Shown piece by piece: positions 20,285-33,491 of a stretch of 64,000 bases of DNA. The stretch comes from Hyaloperonospora brassicae. Its lineage: Eukaryota; Oomycota; Peronosporomycetes; Peronosporales; Peronosporaceae. The stretch spans positions 1-64,000 of the forward strand of contig CANTFL010001231.1 in NCBI GenBank assembly GCA_947650285.1, written 5' to 3'. Position numbers and translations under genes: made by a program. The notes under the pieces were generated by a model that was not told where the DNA came from, did not search any database, and saw only the letters and a list, made by a program, of their open reading frames with translations. Positions within the stretch are counted from its first letter, which is position 1; the number at the start of each line of letters is the position of its first letter.

Positions 20285-23200
20285 CTATGGCTGGGCGCGG
20301 TCGGCGTCGACGCGGTCGAGTGGCGCGGCCGCAGCAGGTGAGCGGCTGTCGCGGCCGAGGAACGCGCACTTGGCGCGCGTGGCGCCGCGCGCCATTGTCA
20401 CGGCCTCTTTGACGTTCCGCGCGTGGGGGTTTTCGTTGCGGCCGACGGCGTGGAGGCGGCGGTCCGCGGGCCTGCGGCTGCGATGCCGGTGCCGGTCCTT
20501 GCGTTCGAACGCAAAGCCACAGCGCAGGATCAACTTGACCGTCTGCAGCGCCGTGTTGCGGTCCATCTGCTTCTCGGCCTGCGTCAAGTACATGTACGGC
20601 ACGAGGCCGTCGTGCTCCTTGCGGCCGTCGTGCCGCCGCGGGCCGAACTTCCAGCCCTGCGCCATGCGCATCGCGGCCCACACTTCGTGTGTGTTTTCCG
20701 CCAGGAGCTCAATCACCGAGCGCAGGTGCAGCGGGACCGGGACGTCGTCCGTTGGGATCGGCCGCGGGACGTACGTGGCCCCCGGCTCGGCGGCCGCCGT
20801 ACCAAACTCAAACCCGTCTAGCCGCGCGTCGGTGCGCGCCGGAGGCTCCAAGACATAGCCCAGGGCCGTAATGACCTTGAGCGCCGACATGGACGTGTCG
20901 CGGTCGTACTGCTTGTCCTGCTCGGTCAGGGCTTCGTACGGCACGAGGTCCGGGTGGAGCTTCAAGTCGTTGTCGCGCTGCGGTCCCCAGCGCCAGCCCT
21001 GCTCGATGCGGCCCACTGACCACACTTCGTGCGCGTGTTGCGACAACAACTCGGTCAGCAGATTGATCGAGTGCGGCAGGCGAATGTGACGCGTGTCGAG
21101 CGGCTGGGGCGTGTACTTGTAGCCACCCAGTTCGCGCTGTTCCAATGGCGTGACTGCTGATGGAAACCGGTCGAGGAACGTGATCACTTCCTGGAAGATG
21201 CGCTCTTCGAGGTTCGGGATGGCGAGATGCCGCGTGTGCATCTTCTTTGCAATGAACATGCGGAAGTTGCGCACAAGCTCGTCAAAGCGGCACGAAATGC
21301 CGCGTCCAGGCGCAACAAAACTTTCCTGAATGAGCTGATCCACTTCCGCATCCGTCACGAGGCGACGGGCTGTCTTCTTCTTCCGCTTGCAGGTTAAATG
21401 GCGCTTCAAGTAGCCCCACCCGACGTACTCGACAAAGTAGCGGAACCAAGTCGAGCGCGGCATGAGGCAGACTTCGTTGCCGTCCAGCAGTGCATTGCCA
21501 TTGTACAGCACGCGACATGCCCGAATGTGACCTGGTCCACCGATCGTCGGGTGGTTGTGTCGCAGACCAAACTTGCTGCTGCAGTGATTTCCAGTCATGT
21601 CAACAGCGCTGGCACCTTCACTGATGCGCACGCGAAATCCGTCGTTCGCCTCGCGATAGTCGTCATCCATCTCCACAGACTGCGGTCGGTACTTGGAACA
21701 TAACGGGACGTATTCGTCCTGGTCTCCGAGCACCTCGAGTGTGATCTGGTCATGTGTGAGCGATCCATCGTCAATCTCGATAACCATGCCTCGCTTCAAG
21801 CGCTTCAGAATTTCAACAGTGCAGGCCAGGGGGGAGGCTAGAGGTACGTAGGTGACTGGAAACTCGACGAGATCAGCTGACGATTCAGTAGAATCCGATC
21901 GAGGACGCAAGCGCTCTCCGATTACTTCCATCTCCACTTGCATCACAAAGTCCGGGTCGCTCTGGCGCATCAAGTCGCCACAAACCATGATGAGGTGCAC
22001 GCACGCTCGAAACTTCCGACGTAGACGTTTCCGCTCCGAAATGAGGTAGTCATAATCCACGAGGAGAACCCGCTGGGAACCGCGTAAGACAAGCTGTTCG
22101 GTATCGTGTACTGACTTGCCGTCTTTGACTGGTGGCATCTTCACTCGGACCCGCAGACCATTGACACAATTCTTTGCTTGTTTGGCCAAGTCATACTCCA
22201 CGTCCATGAACTGCAGCGAATCATAAAAGTCTTCATCCCTCTTGTTCTCTCTGCTTTCCGCTATGTTTTGCCGCATGTTCTCTTCGAGTGCCTTCTTCTC
22301 ATTCTGCGCCAACGAGTAGTACTCGCTCATTATAGCGATGAACATGTTGATACAAATGAGATAGATAGCGATCATGAAGCTGAAGAAAAAAATGGCGGCC
22401 ATAGTCGGATTCGCAACGTGGATCTCTTCGTAGTCGAACGCACCCAACAGCATCTGAAAGCAACTCGTCAGCGACACAGACAGCGAATGGTACTGCCGCA
22501 CTCCGGTACCGAACGTGAGAAACCCCATCACTGCAAAGCCGAAGAAAATCGTGAAGAAAATGATCACAAACGCGAGGAGGTCTTTGGCTGCAAAGCGAAG
22601 CGTGCGCCACAGCAAATTCAAGCGCGAGTTCAAGCGCAAATACTTGAACACTATCGCCACAGACACGAGCCCAAGTGCCGCTGCATAATTGTTCACCGTG
22701 CGAAACAACCACGCCAGTTGATCGATATCGACAAAGCACGTTCGCGCGCTTTCCTGGTCTTCCGCTGGACCAGAGCAATCCATGTCGCCGACACGATACA
22801 GGTCGTCCCGGATATTCTCCGAGCGCACAATGAAAATCACCCAGTGCGTGAGAAATACAATCAGTAGCACGAGCTGGAGCATATCCAAGAGATTCCAGAG
22901 AGACTGCACGTACTTGCGCAGCCCAAAGTTGCGCAAATCCGATATCTCCCGCGTCACAAGCAGTAGTGTGGCAGCCAACAGGACAATCACGAGAGCATTG
23001 GCATCCAGGAACTCTCTAGTGTCCTTGTAGCTGGCTGTGATGCGAAAGCTCTTGATCCTTCCTGTAACCTCCATATAGTCCGTGTTGCTCATCTCAAACA
23101 GGCCCTGCACGTGGGAGAAGATGTTGCTGCGCGCGTTATAGAATGCAAACGTCGAGACCAAATACCGCGTGTCGTCGCCGATAAAGTCGCTTTGCAGCTG

Positions 23201-24190
23201 CTGAGCCAGCGCGATGGCTGCAGTATAGTTGTCACGCGGCAGGTATACTGCGTACCCGCCGTGACCGTAGTCCCTATCGTGGCCCACGAGGCCTGCATCA
23301 AACGTCTCGGATCGTAGCAGCTTGCTCAGTTGACCAGTCCACTGATACTGTGCACCCAGGACGCCACTGTCATTCCCATACGGTTCTTTCATTTCGTTGC
23401 GACTCGAAAACGCAGGGTAGCAGATCTCATCGGTAAACATGACAAAGTCCTCTCGTCCTGCTGTCTGTCTGCACAACGCGCCCTTCACACGACCTGTTCG
23501 GATCTCAATGCTGCCAATCGCACGACTATTCCGCAGCGGCGAGCTATAGAACTGCGACAGCATCGGTCCTTGAACCCACTGCCACATTTCGCGCTCGCTG
23601 CCAACCGTGTAAAAGGTCTTCAACGGCGTGTCGCTCGCCACTTGTTCCTGAAAGTACGTGCTCGTGAGTGCCGCGTTTTGCTCAAATGGAAAATGGACCG
23701 GCAGTGTCAACAACGTCGCCATCACGACCGCCAAGAAGCCGAGGTAGACGACGAGCTCCTTGTAAAACTTGTTGCGCTTCTCGCGCTCGAGACACAATTG
23801 CACGCGCTTCATGTGCACGCGCATGGTCGAGTAGTGTGCAATCTGCTGCTTGAGCTGCTGCTGCTGCTCGTGTGGCGGGCGGAGCGCCGAGCTCGCACTC
23901 GCCCGACTCGTACTGCGCTCGCCGTCTTCGTCTCGACTCGAGGCGACGCCGGACAAACGCTTCGCTGCTCGGCTCGCTCGCTTCCAGCACCACGTCCATT
24001 GCCACGCACAATCTTCAGACCTCTTTCTCCTCCTCCTTCGTGTTCGTTCCCTATCTCCCGACCACGACATCGCGATCCGGTCCACTTCATCACTCGATCG
24101 CTCGAGACCTCGAGCCGAAAGCTCCAACTTGGACGTGGTGGCGTCCGCCATGAGCACGTACGACGTCGTTGTCAGCTTTCCCGTACCCAC
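20285..24190 (-). CDS. Polycystin/TRP-like cation channel with two C-terminal RyR domains
   Basis: One uninterrupted frame of up to 1301 residues (starts at 24190 or at the second Met, MADATTSK). A basic N-terminal region is followed by TM1 (VVYLGFLAVVMATLLTL, about 149-165). Next comes a large extracellular loop like the polycystin domain of PKD2 channels (MWQWVQGPMLSQFY, GHGGYAVYLPRD), then S2-S4 segments (VIVLLAATLLLV, LVLLIVFLTHWVIFIV) and S5 (LLAFVIIFFTIFFGFAVMGF). A pore loop (FQMLLGAFDYEEI) and S6 (FFFSFMIAIYLICINMFIAI) complete the channel. Far down the cytosolic tail are two RyR domains, about residues 1036-1111 (HEVWSVGRIEQGWRWGP) and 1159-1227 (HEVWAAMRMAQGWKFGP). The family forms cation channels, often Ca2+-permeable, in cell, ciliary or ER membranes. 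The RyR repeats are otherwise known from ryanodine receptors and some prokaryotic proteins. Ligand and location here are unknown. Confidence 0.88.
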   Translation of the reverse strand: MGTGKLTTTSYVLMADATTSKLELSARGLERSSDEVDRIAMSWSGDRERTRRRRRKRSEDCAWQWTWCWKRASRAAKRLSGVASSRDEDGERSTSRASASSALRPPHEQQQQLKQQIAHYSTMRVHMKRVQLCLEREKRNKFYKELVVYLGFLAVVMATLLTLPVHFPFEQNAALTSTYFQEQVASDTPLKTFYTVGSEREMWQWVQGPMLSQFYSSPLRNSRAIGSIEIRTGRVKGALCRQTAGREDFVMFTDEICYPAFSSRNEMKEPYGNDSGVLGAQYQWTGQLSKLLRSETFDAGLVGHDRDYGHGGYAVYLPRDNYTAAIALAQQLQSDFIGDDTRYLVSTFAFYNARSNIFSHVQGLFEMSNTDYMEVTGRIKSFRITASYKDTREFLDANALVIVLLAATLLLVTREISDLRNFGLRKYVQSLWNLLDMLQLVLLIVFLTHWVIFIVRSENIRDDLYRVGDMDCSGPAEDQESARTCFVDIDQLAWLFRTVNNYAAALGLVSVAIVFKYLRLNSRLNLLWRTLRFAAKDLLAFVIIFFTIFFGFAVMGFLTFGTGVRQYHSLSVSLTSCFQMLLGAFDYEEIHVANPTMAAIFFFSFMIAIYLICINMFIAIMSEYYSLAQNEKKALEENMRQNIAESRENKRDEDFYDSLQFMDVEYDLAKQAKNCVNGLRVRVKMPPVKDGKSVHDTEQLVLRGSQRVLLVDYDYLISERKRLRRKFRACVHLIMVCGDLMRQSDPDFVMQVEMEVIGERLRPRSDSTESSADLVEFPVTYVPLASPLACTVEILKRLKRGMVIEIDDGSLTHDQITLEVLGDQDEYVPLCSKYRPQSVEMDDDYREANDGFRVRISEGASAVDMTGNHCSSKFGLRHNHPTIGGPGHIRACRVLYNGNALLDGNEVCLMPRSTWFRYFVEYVGWGYLKRHLTCKRKKKTARRLVTDAEVDQLIQESFVAPGRGISCRFDELVRNFRMFIAKKMHTRHLAIPNLEERIFQEVITFLDRFPSAVTPLEQRELGGYKYTPQPLDTRHIRLPHSINLLTELLSQHAHEVWSVGRIEQGWRWGPQRDNDLKLHPDLVPYEALTEQDKQYDRDTSMSALKVITALGYVLEPPARTDARLDGFEFGTAAAEPGATYVPRPIPTDDVPVPLHLRSVIELLAENTHEVWAAMRMAQGWKFGPRRHDGRKEHDGLVPYMYLTQAEKQMDRNTALQTVKLILRCGFAFERKDRHRHRSRRPADRRLHAVGRNENPHARNVKEAVTMARGATRAKCAFLGRDSRSPAAAAPLDRVDADRAQP

Positions 24191-24242
24191 GCACGCGGTC
24201 GTGGGCTATCGAAATCACACACACACGTCGCACACTAATCGC

Positions 24243-24245
24243 CCC

Positions 24246-24279
<34 letters not shown>

Positions 24280-24281
24280 CC
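24243..24281. repeat. (CT)n microsatellite upstream of the channel gene
   Basis: About 39 bp of CT units with one or two interruptions, 50-90 bp upstream of the first Met of the channel gene, so within its probable promoter or 5' leader (GA repeat in the gene's sense). Confidence 0.9.
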
Positions 24282-24991
24282 TTCTGACCTAATGGATGCG
24301 GTTGACGTTGCCGAATGAACTGCCGGCGTCAGACACTCGAGACGCTTTTGTTTCGTGCGTCAGTGGACAGAGGGAACCCAAAACAACACACACGCACACA
24401 CGCGCACAGAAAAAAAGGCCTGCGGACCCAAAATACGCCCACTTGGGATGGCCCTCAAGCGACAAAAACGCGAATGGCAGACAAGACGGGACACGACGTG
24501 ACGTGAGGACGTGACCGGCCAGACGAGCCGTGCGGAAGCTATTGTCACAGGCTCGACACAGACGGGCCGCTGTGCCCACAAGTCGGAGGCGTAGAAAACG
24601 GACTGCTGTCACCAATTGATCAAACGCTCGACATAAGAATCTATCGGTAGGGTGGGGGTATGTCGCCTTCTTCCCACCCCCTCGCTCAAGGACCATGTGG
24701 CGATAGACTATCGTCGCATTGCTAAGGACTGTCGCTGCTTCTCCATGTCGTGACAGACGGGCCTGCAGCATAAGGTCGCAGGTGTTTGGTTGTTCGATGG
24801 GTTTCTCTTGCTTGTCAAACCTTTCGTGACCGACGGTCTGTCTGTCTGTCGGTCGGTCGGTCCAGAAAACATCCAGCTTCAGATCAAGATAGCTGCACCC
24901 GAGATATAGCGACGCTGGATCACGTGGGACACGAGACGTCACGCACTCGGTCCCCTTCCGTCCTCTTCCTTGGCTCTCTTCTTCCATTGTG
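24282..24991. other. Intergenic region between GCP4 3' end and channel 5' end
   Basis: About 710 bp on the minus-strand tandem GCP4-channel pair. It holds the 3' region of GCP4 and the promoter of the channel gene. A short tract of TCTG/TCGG units lies at 24838-24860. The open frame at 24289-25185 is a shadow of GCP4 and has no recognisable domain. Confidence 0.55.
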
Positions 24992-27809
24992 CTACCGTTG
25001 CAACTGCTGCTTCTTTCGCTCTCGTTCGGTGGCAAAGAATCCATTGCTGTCGAGCAGGAAGAGCAAGTCGCGCGCTTCTGATGCTTGCAACACGCTGTAG
25101 AGAAACTCAAAGCGGCGGTGAAAGTCGTGGTCGAGCATCGCGATGCGATCGACCGAGAGCGCTGCGACGCCGTTCGCATTGACACTCTGCTGCTTCTGCA
25201 GCATCAGCACGTAGTCGACAAACTGCCAGCAGCAGCCGAGCAAGTCACTGAGCGCCGACGCGACGGTCTTTGTATGCACATAGCAGCTCTTGACGATGCT
25301 TGCGACGAACGCCTCGTGCACGCGTTTTGCGCGGTCAAAGTCCTTGGCAGCTTCGATCTGCGCGACACACTTGTGGAACTTACTTTCGATCACGAATACC
25401 TGGAAATAGAGCTCAAGCGTGCGCACGACGAAGCTCATGCGGATACGTAGGGCACCGGCAGCAAACATCACGCCATTGACGGCAGTGTGCTTCGACCGCA
25501 ACGTGCTACTCTTCCATGCTCGCTCGAGAGCATGCGCTACACGCTTCAGCTGAAAACAGAAGCGAAAGAGGTGCCCATATGAGCGCAGCAGATCGGGTGT
25601 CACGAGCAGTTGCAGTGGCCATTGTACAGCGCAGCGCAGATTGAGTGCACGCCACAACTCACGCGGCGATGCTGCCGTACTGCTGCCGGTCCGATCGATG
25701 CCACTGCCTTCCCGCCGACTTGTTTTGGCCGAGAACTTATCCAAGCTCCAGCTCGCAAGCTGTACGAGTGACGAGAAAGCTAGTCCGACGAAGTAACCGC
25801 CGGCAGTGGCATGTAACCTCAGTACTCCTTGAAGATCAACGTGTGTCTCGAGAACCAGCACGTCATTCACGTGCACAGCCATCGTCTTCTTGTACAGGAC
25901 TTGCGCCGACGATGCATTTGTAATTTCTCGACGGGCATATTGAACACAGACGCGGACTGCTGGAGCGACGCTATCGTCCATGGGGATTTCCACAACAGGC
26001 GAAGACGAGACGCCACTATCTTGTGCGCGCGAGGGCTTTACTTGAGCCATCACACGCATTGCGTTCGTGTTGCCTGGCAGGTGTTCGATCGCAAGGTCAA
26101 CGCTCACGTACAATGCGTGTGGATCGCCGAGCTCGAATGATCCGTTGACTAATGCAGCCGAGCCCAACAGGCCTTCATTTCGGAGCAAAAGAGCTGCACG
26201 ATGGCTTCCACACCAAAACGCACTGGGCTCCCATTGCAACGCAAACTCGGACACAAATGAGTCGTCATTCACCTGTGCGTGACGCCACCAAACAGTGCTA
26301 CTTTCCTCGTTGTCAGGTATCTCTTGAGTCGGTTCTGTGGGCAAGTTCTTTGCCAAGAATTTGGCGTGTGGTCCTTGTGACACATTGAAGCGCACGAGGC
26401 CATCACTTGACGAGAAATCTGCTAGTGTGAACGTTTGGAGTGGAAGCTACATCATACAATATGAGTTGCTGAACAACAGGACTACTCATGTGCGCTTGAC
26501 AAACCTGCATATCGAAATCTCGACTCCAGGCTTCGTCTTGTGGTATCAAGTCCCGCACAACTTCTCGCCAGACGCCATGATTGACATCCTCTTCCGACTT
26601 GATCGTCGGCTTGACGAGCATCATGTCGAAACTACGCTCAATGAAAGTGTGGAATAGCTCTCCGCGGGACAAGAGAAAGAATCCTTTCAGCGCGTGCAGA
26701 TACCCGACAAAATCTGATTTGACCACCACCTCTTCGTGCAGTCTACCGGCAACATGACGGCGCACTTTCTCCACCTCGTGCTCGACTGCCACCACGTCAA
26801 AAGTAGGACGCCGTGCTAGCTCCGACATGAACACGACGATGTCCTGCACCTCGCGAGGAGAAAACTGATTTGCTTGCGTCAAGACCTGCACGGCCTTGCC
26901 GATCGCAAACACACTCTCTGCTACAGACGCGGGAAAGTAATCTAGCGGCACATCCTCCAAGTCGACCGTAAACTGTTGATGCCACAATGCAGCCGTCGCC
27001 TTGTTGTCGCGTGTGTCACACGACACCGTCGTTTCCTCCGTCGCTACTGCATTCACGTGTTTCCTCTTGATGAAAAATTCTCCATACGGATCCACAATCT
27101 CGCCATGCACCATCCACGTCATCATTTGCTTAAGCAACACTCTACCAAAGCAAATTGCACACAGCCCTTGTCGTCAGCCTTCGGTCCACAAAAACATCAC
27201 ACGAGCCGCAGCAAAAAGTACACGAGCCGCAGCAAAAATCACACTAGCAACTACAACAACGCAGCTACATTGCACGCACCGATGGCAGCAATGCAGTAGC
27301 TCTTGCATGACCGTCTGCACTCGTGGGAACCCCGACCTCGAGCTCCGGTGCACGAGACTCAAGAGCTCTGCGCCTTTCACACATGTCGCGCGATGCGTCG
27401 AGTCCACTTGAGGCTGCGGCCGTTGCAGTCGCTGCACGAGTCGATCTACTTGTGGCAGCACTTCAACAAACTCGTCGAGGTCCACCAGAACGCTCGTCAT
27501 GGGACCCACCGCGTTCGCTTGCAATGTCTTGGCTTCCAGGGCAACAACTGCCTCGGTATACCGGTACAGCACCTGCTCCAGCGCGTGAGCGACAGCGTGG
27601 AGGTACACGCTTGGATGCGGTGGAGCGTCGCGGATGAATTCGCTTAAGTTCGAAAACGAATACCCAAGTTGCAGCAGCTGGTTCAGGATACTGCATTGCG
27701 CTTGCGATAGAAACGATCGTGCGTCAGGTCGTACGAAGAAACCGTCGACACGACGCTCCACGACATCGCCGGTGTGCCCGAGAAGCGCCAAGAAGAGCTC
27801 GTGGTGCAT
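24992..27809 (-). CDS. TUBGCP4: Gamma-tubulin complex component 4 (GCP4)
   Basis: Three exons: 27809-27280, 27141-26486 and 26421-24992. Introns are GTGCGT...GGTAG and GTAGTC...CTAG; for the second, an acceptor 3 bp further on also fits. The phases close to an 871-residue protein (human GCP4 has 667). The N-terminus MHHELFLALLGHTGDVVERR matches the GCP4-type start. QMMTWMVHGEIVDPYGEFFI at the exon 1/2 junction is the conserved GCP signature. LHALKGFFLLSRGELFHTFIE closes the GRIP1 part, and VQWPLQLLVTPDLLRSYGHLF opens the GRIP2 part, which in this family binds gamma-tubulin. The extra length lies mainly between GRIP1 and GRIP2 (about residues 400-570). GCP4 forms the core of the gamma-tubulin ring complex at microtubule-organising centres. 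Confidence 0.92.
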
Positions 27810-29567
<1,758 letters not shown>

Positions 29568-29958
29568 ATGGGTTTTCTGTCAAGACAATCGCAGCGCACA
29601 GAGGAGAGTGAACGATGTTGTTGTGCCGGGAACTTGTGGCCGAGCAGTCGGCATGCTTACCACTTCGTGGACTAGACAAGGCAGCATGAATCAACTCGTG
29701 AGCACGTGCAACGCATTCGTTTTGCTATTGCTGCTTTACTACTGCTGCTGCGCCTCCGTATCCTTCCGACAAACGCGACTACACCAGACGCACGGAGATC
29801 ATCATTGCCACCGCCATCCACATTGCTTGCTCTCCCCCCCCCGCCTCACCTCCCCCACAGTCGCACCTTCATTACATGCGCTGAACAAGGCCCGCAACAG
29901 CTGATGGGACGGCAAGTCCGCTCTCACCATCTCTCACACGCTCTCAACCGCTGGCCGG
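29568..29958. other. Convergent 3' region between PSMA7 and STT3
   Basis: 391 bp with no coding signal. It contains a C-rich run (CTCCCCCCCCCGCC) near 29831-29845. It must hold both 3' ends. Confidence 0.6.
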
Positions 29959-32765
29959 CTACGCCTGACGCTCATAGACGGCCCAGCGACGGTTGTGTTC
30001 CTGACCCTGGCCTGGGCCCACATTCATGTCCGAGCAGCCACCGTCAGCGCAGCCGCAATAGTGCGACGTCGAGTCCTGGCATGGACGCTTGCAGCCCTCG
30101 TCGTTACCGTCCATGTCCGCTTGGTTCACGGGCAGCTTGTTGAACGCAAACGCATGGCCTTCACCCGCCACACGCGCGATCGCAAAGTACCGCTTGCCCT
30201 TCTCTTTGGCGTGATGCAAAGCGAGGTTGTAGTTGGCACCGCTGGATCCGCCAGTGTAGACCCGGTCATTGCCCAACATGTCTTCGCCCGTCGTGCAGCC
30301 CAAGAATCGCGTCTTCTCGTTAGAGATATCCTTCTCTTGCGCCGATGCTTCCGACAGACGCGCTTTCTTGACAGCAGTCGTGGCTTCTACATTCGACGGC
30401 CTCTTCACCTTGAAGATACGCACGATCCAGTGCTCGGACGTGAACGCCTCTTCCATGTGCGTTAGCTTAATGTTCTTCACGCCGACCTCAGTGTTACGGG
30501 CACGGTCGAAGCCTGCCGGGTGCTGATAGTCCGTCCTCACTTCACCAAAACGGTAGTAGCACAGCTTGTACGCAAGACAGTTGTGCAGCACCTTGGAGCC
30601 GCCAGGGCCAACGTCAAAATTACCCGAGGCCGAGTAGAAGTCACGCTCAGACGGCATGTCGTTCGGATACACGCCGGAACCGATACGCACAGGCCACAGG
30701 AATTTGTTGATATCGTCCGAGCTGTAGCCAGTCACACCGCCGAAAATCACTAGCACGTAGTCCACATCCAGGCTCTGCAAGATCGGGTACGCATCCTCCT
30801 CTGTGGAGGCCAGGGCACGGCCCACTGTCGCAATGTGCGTGTTGTTCCACGTGTTGTTGTCCACAATGACCGTGCGGTTCGCCATGGCCGACATCTGGTA
30901 GCCATAGTCCCACCACGACATGATCTTGGCGTTTGCATCCGTGTTCTGACGCAGCCAGAAGTACGCTTCGCGGTAGTCATCAAAGATCACACGTTCACCC
31001 GTGCGCGTTCGGCCGGCTTCGATCACTATACTCGGCGAAGAGTACGCCATCGAAGACACGTACGTAGCGTGCATACTGTAGCTCAGCAACATGACCAGCA
31101 TCCCAGAAACAACACCCAGAGCCAGGATCTTCGACACAGGCTGCACGCCGTCTGCCTGCACAACAAACGTCGATGGACGCGCGAGGATGCCCATGAACTT
31201 GCGCATGGTCGACGAAATACCCACGGCACCAAGGATGCAAGCAACGGGTGCCAGCGTGAGCATCAGACGCACCATGACACCAGCAAAGTACCACGCCACC
31301 GTGCCGTATAAAATCACGAAGATGCCGCCATCGGTCAAGTTCTGGAACAGAAAGTAGAGACCCACGGGCGCGAAAGGCACTAGAATGTGCAGGTCGAAAA
31401 AGTACGATGTCCACGTCGTCGGCTGGTGTTCGCTCACAGAAGCGATGATGGGAATGTACTTGGACGCATACGTGGGATCCAGCAGCGTCAGACTACGACC
31501 CGTCCACTGCACTTTGCCCATGAGCTGCAGCACCAGCAGCGCGAGCGCAAAGCCCGAGACGAGCAAGCCAGCACCCATGATCACAAGGCGACGGAACGAC
31601 GCGGCCGAGATGTACGTCCGTAGCCAGTTGACAAAGCAGTACACTTGCAGCAGCACAAAGACTCCGTGCGAGCCCGCGCACTCGGCTTGTTTGATGACAT
31701 TGAAGCCCACAAACGGTACTTGCATCGCCATGAGACTGCCGAGCGCGTAGAACGTCGAGTAAGCAATGTAGAGGCGCGGGGAGTAGCGGCCTGCAAAGAT
31801 CATCACGAGCACGTAGATCGGGACCATGTTGATGATAAAGACGTAGCCGCCCCACGCCGCGACCATGTAGAAGTACGCGAGCGCACAAGCAGCAGACCAG
31901 AACATGGAGCCCGTGTGCACGGCTTTGATCCAGAGGTAGAACACAAAGATGAGCGCAAAGATCGCGACGCCTTCGTTGTCATAGGAGCCCCCGACCGAGC
32001 GCGAGATGTACGACGGGACGATGCCGGCAAACGCAGCAGCCAGGAGACCAGCGCTCGATCGCTTGGTCACTTCTTTGGTCAACAAGTAGCTGGCAATGGC
32101 CGTGTTCGCGGCAAACAACGGCGCGAGGAACACGCACGTGTTGCGCACGTTGATCGAGATGTTGAGCAAGTTGAGCACCCAGTAGACGAGCGCGGCCGTG
32201 TACATGAGGCCCGGGTAGATGGTCCCTCCAATGATACGGCCCAGCGGGTACCACGCGCGATCGTCGAACCAGTCGAGAAACTCGAGGAACCCCTCGGACG
32301 CCAAGTACTTGGTCGTGCGGAAGTTGAAGTACGGGTCGAACTCGTGGATCACCTGTGAAAACAGATACACCACACGTCAGTCCACGATCCGCTTCTGTCC
32401 GTATTCGAGACGATACACAAAGCCCTCTACAGAGCCATCGAACGAGACTGTCCGACGACGGCCGGAGACGAGACGGCCAGCGAGTGACGTACCGACTCGT
32501 ACCGCACGACCGCAAAGAGCCGAATGGCAAACGACATGAGGCAAATCATCGCCAAAATGGCAAACTTCGTCACGGGCACCAGCACGTGCTCGTCGTCCTC
32601 GGCGTCGCGCGGGTCGTCGAGGTCGACGCCGAACACGACGCGCGCAGAGGACCGGTGGGCGGCGTCTCGCTTGGGACGGGGCGGCGGCGCATGGGCGGCC
32701 GTGTCGCGCACAGCGGGTGCAGCTGCAGCGGCGGCCTCCTTGTGGTGCTTTGCTTTCGGCGCCAT
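29959..32765 (-). CDS. STT3: Oligosaccharyltransferase catalytic subunit STT3 with Cys-rich C-terminal extension
   Basis: Two exons, 32765-32493 and 32352-29959, joined in phase 0 by a 140-bp intron (GTACGT...CACAG); 888 residues. After an Ala/Lys-rich start (MAPKAKHHKEAAAAA) and a first TM segment comes HEFDPYFNFR (about 94-103), which carries the conserved Asp of the first lumenal loop. Many hydrophobic segments follow, then the loop motif SVSEHQPTTW. The catalytic hallmark WWDYGYQ lies at about 569-575 and is followed by DNNTWNNTHIATVG. The enzyme transfers the lipid-linked glycan to Asn-X-Ser/Thr in the ER lumen. Beyond the usual family end (about 745), some 110 extra residues include FLGCTTGED, KRYFAIARVAGEGHAF, and a Cys-rich block CKRPCQDSTSHYCGC, ending RRWAVYERQA. 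This layout resembles a WSC-type carbohydrate-binding domain. Confidence 0.93.
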
Positions 32766-33491
32766 TGCGAGTGACCGTCACTCTGGCTGTGCGCGTGACA
32801 GGCAGAGAGATGGGAGGGCGCTTGGCACGTGGCAGTCGGTGGCTGCGGTGGCGTAATTACGCGACCGGGGGGTGGGTCGACGGGCGGGTGGTGGCTGGAT
32901 TGGCTTTTTACGCCTCGTTTTGTTGTGTGCGACAGCGAATGAGGGAGACGCACCGTCGCTTGCGCGCGCGACGGAGCACTGGGGTGCTGTAAACTGTCTC
33001 GCGCCGGGTCGAGACAGGATACGGCAGCGTGGATGACAGGGCGTGTCACGCTAGTGAGCTGTAGATTTTAGTTATGCTGGGTTCGTGGTGTGGATCCTGA
33101 TTATGCTGGGTCCGTGATGCGAAAAAAACCTCGTAGCGAGCGACACAATCGGTCGGGGGGGCTGTGATGTAAATCCAATCCTGAAACGCAGCGCGGCGCT
33201 ATGCGGCAAAACCACGGCAGCTCGGCTAAAGGTGGCTGAACCGTGAAGTTGCTTCGTATTAAACTCAACTATTTGCTGTGGTGCACGTCATTTCAGCACA
33301 AAACCCACGTCGCCGACCCACAAGTCCGACTTGCACCCAGCTCGCTTAGTTAGTCGAAAAGCGTGTTCTGGACCGTTCATTGGTCGAAAGTCGCGTCGAG
33401 AGATGAGTGGTTCCCGACGCAATGGGTGACCGTCGACAGAGGCGCCGCGTCGGTCTCTATTTGCTACTGTCCAAAGCTATCGAACAAGAAG
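32766..33491. other. Divergent promoter region of STT3 and RPS29
   Basis: Between the STT3 start and the first leader exon of RPS29. An imperfect direct repeat (TTATGCTGGGTTCGTG / TTATGCTGGGTCCGTG) lies at about 33072-33110. Short open frames here show no domain. Confidence 0.55.

Noticed and set aside
24289..25185. 298-residue minus-strand ORF overlapping the GCP4 end
   Set aside because: It overlaps the GCP4 C-terminal exon in another register and consists of Ser/Arg-rich text plus intergenic sequence. GCP4 is the supported frame.
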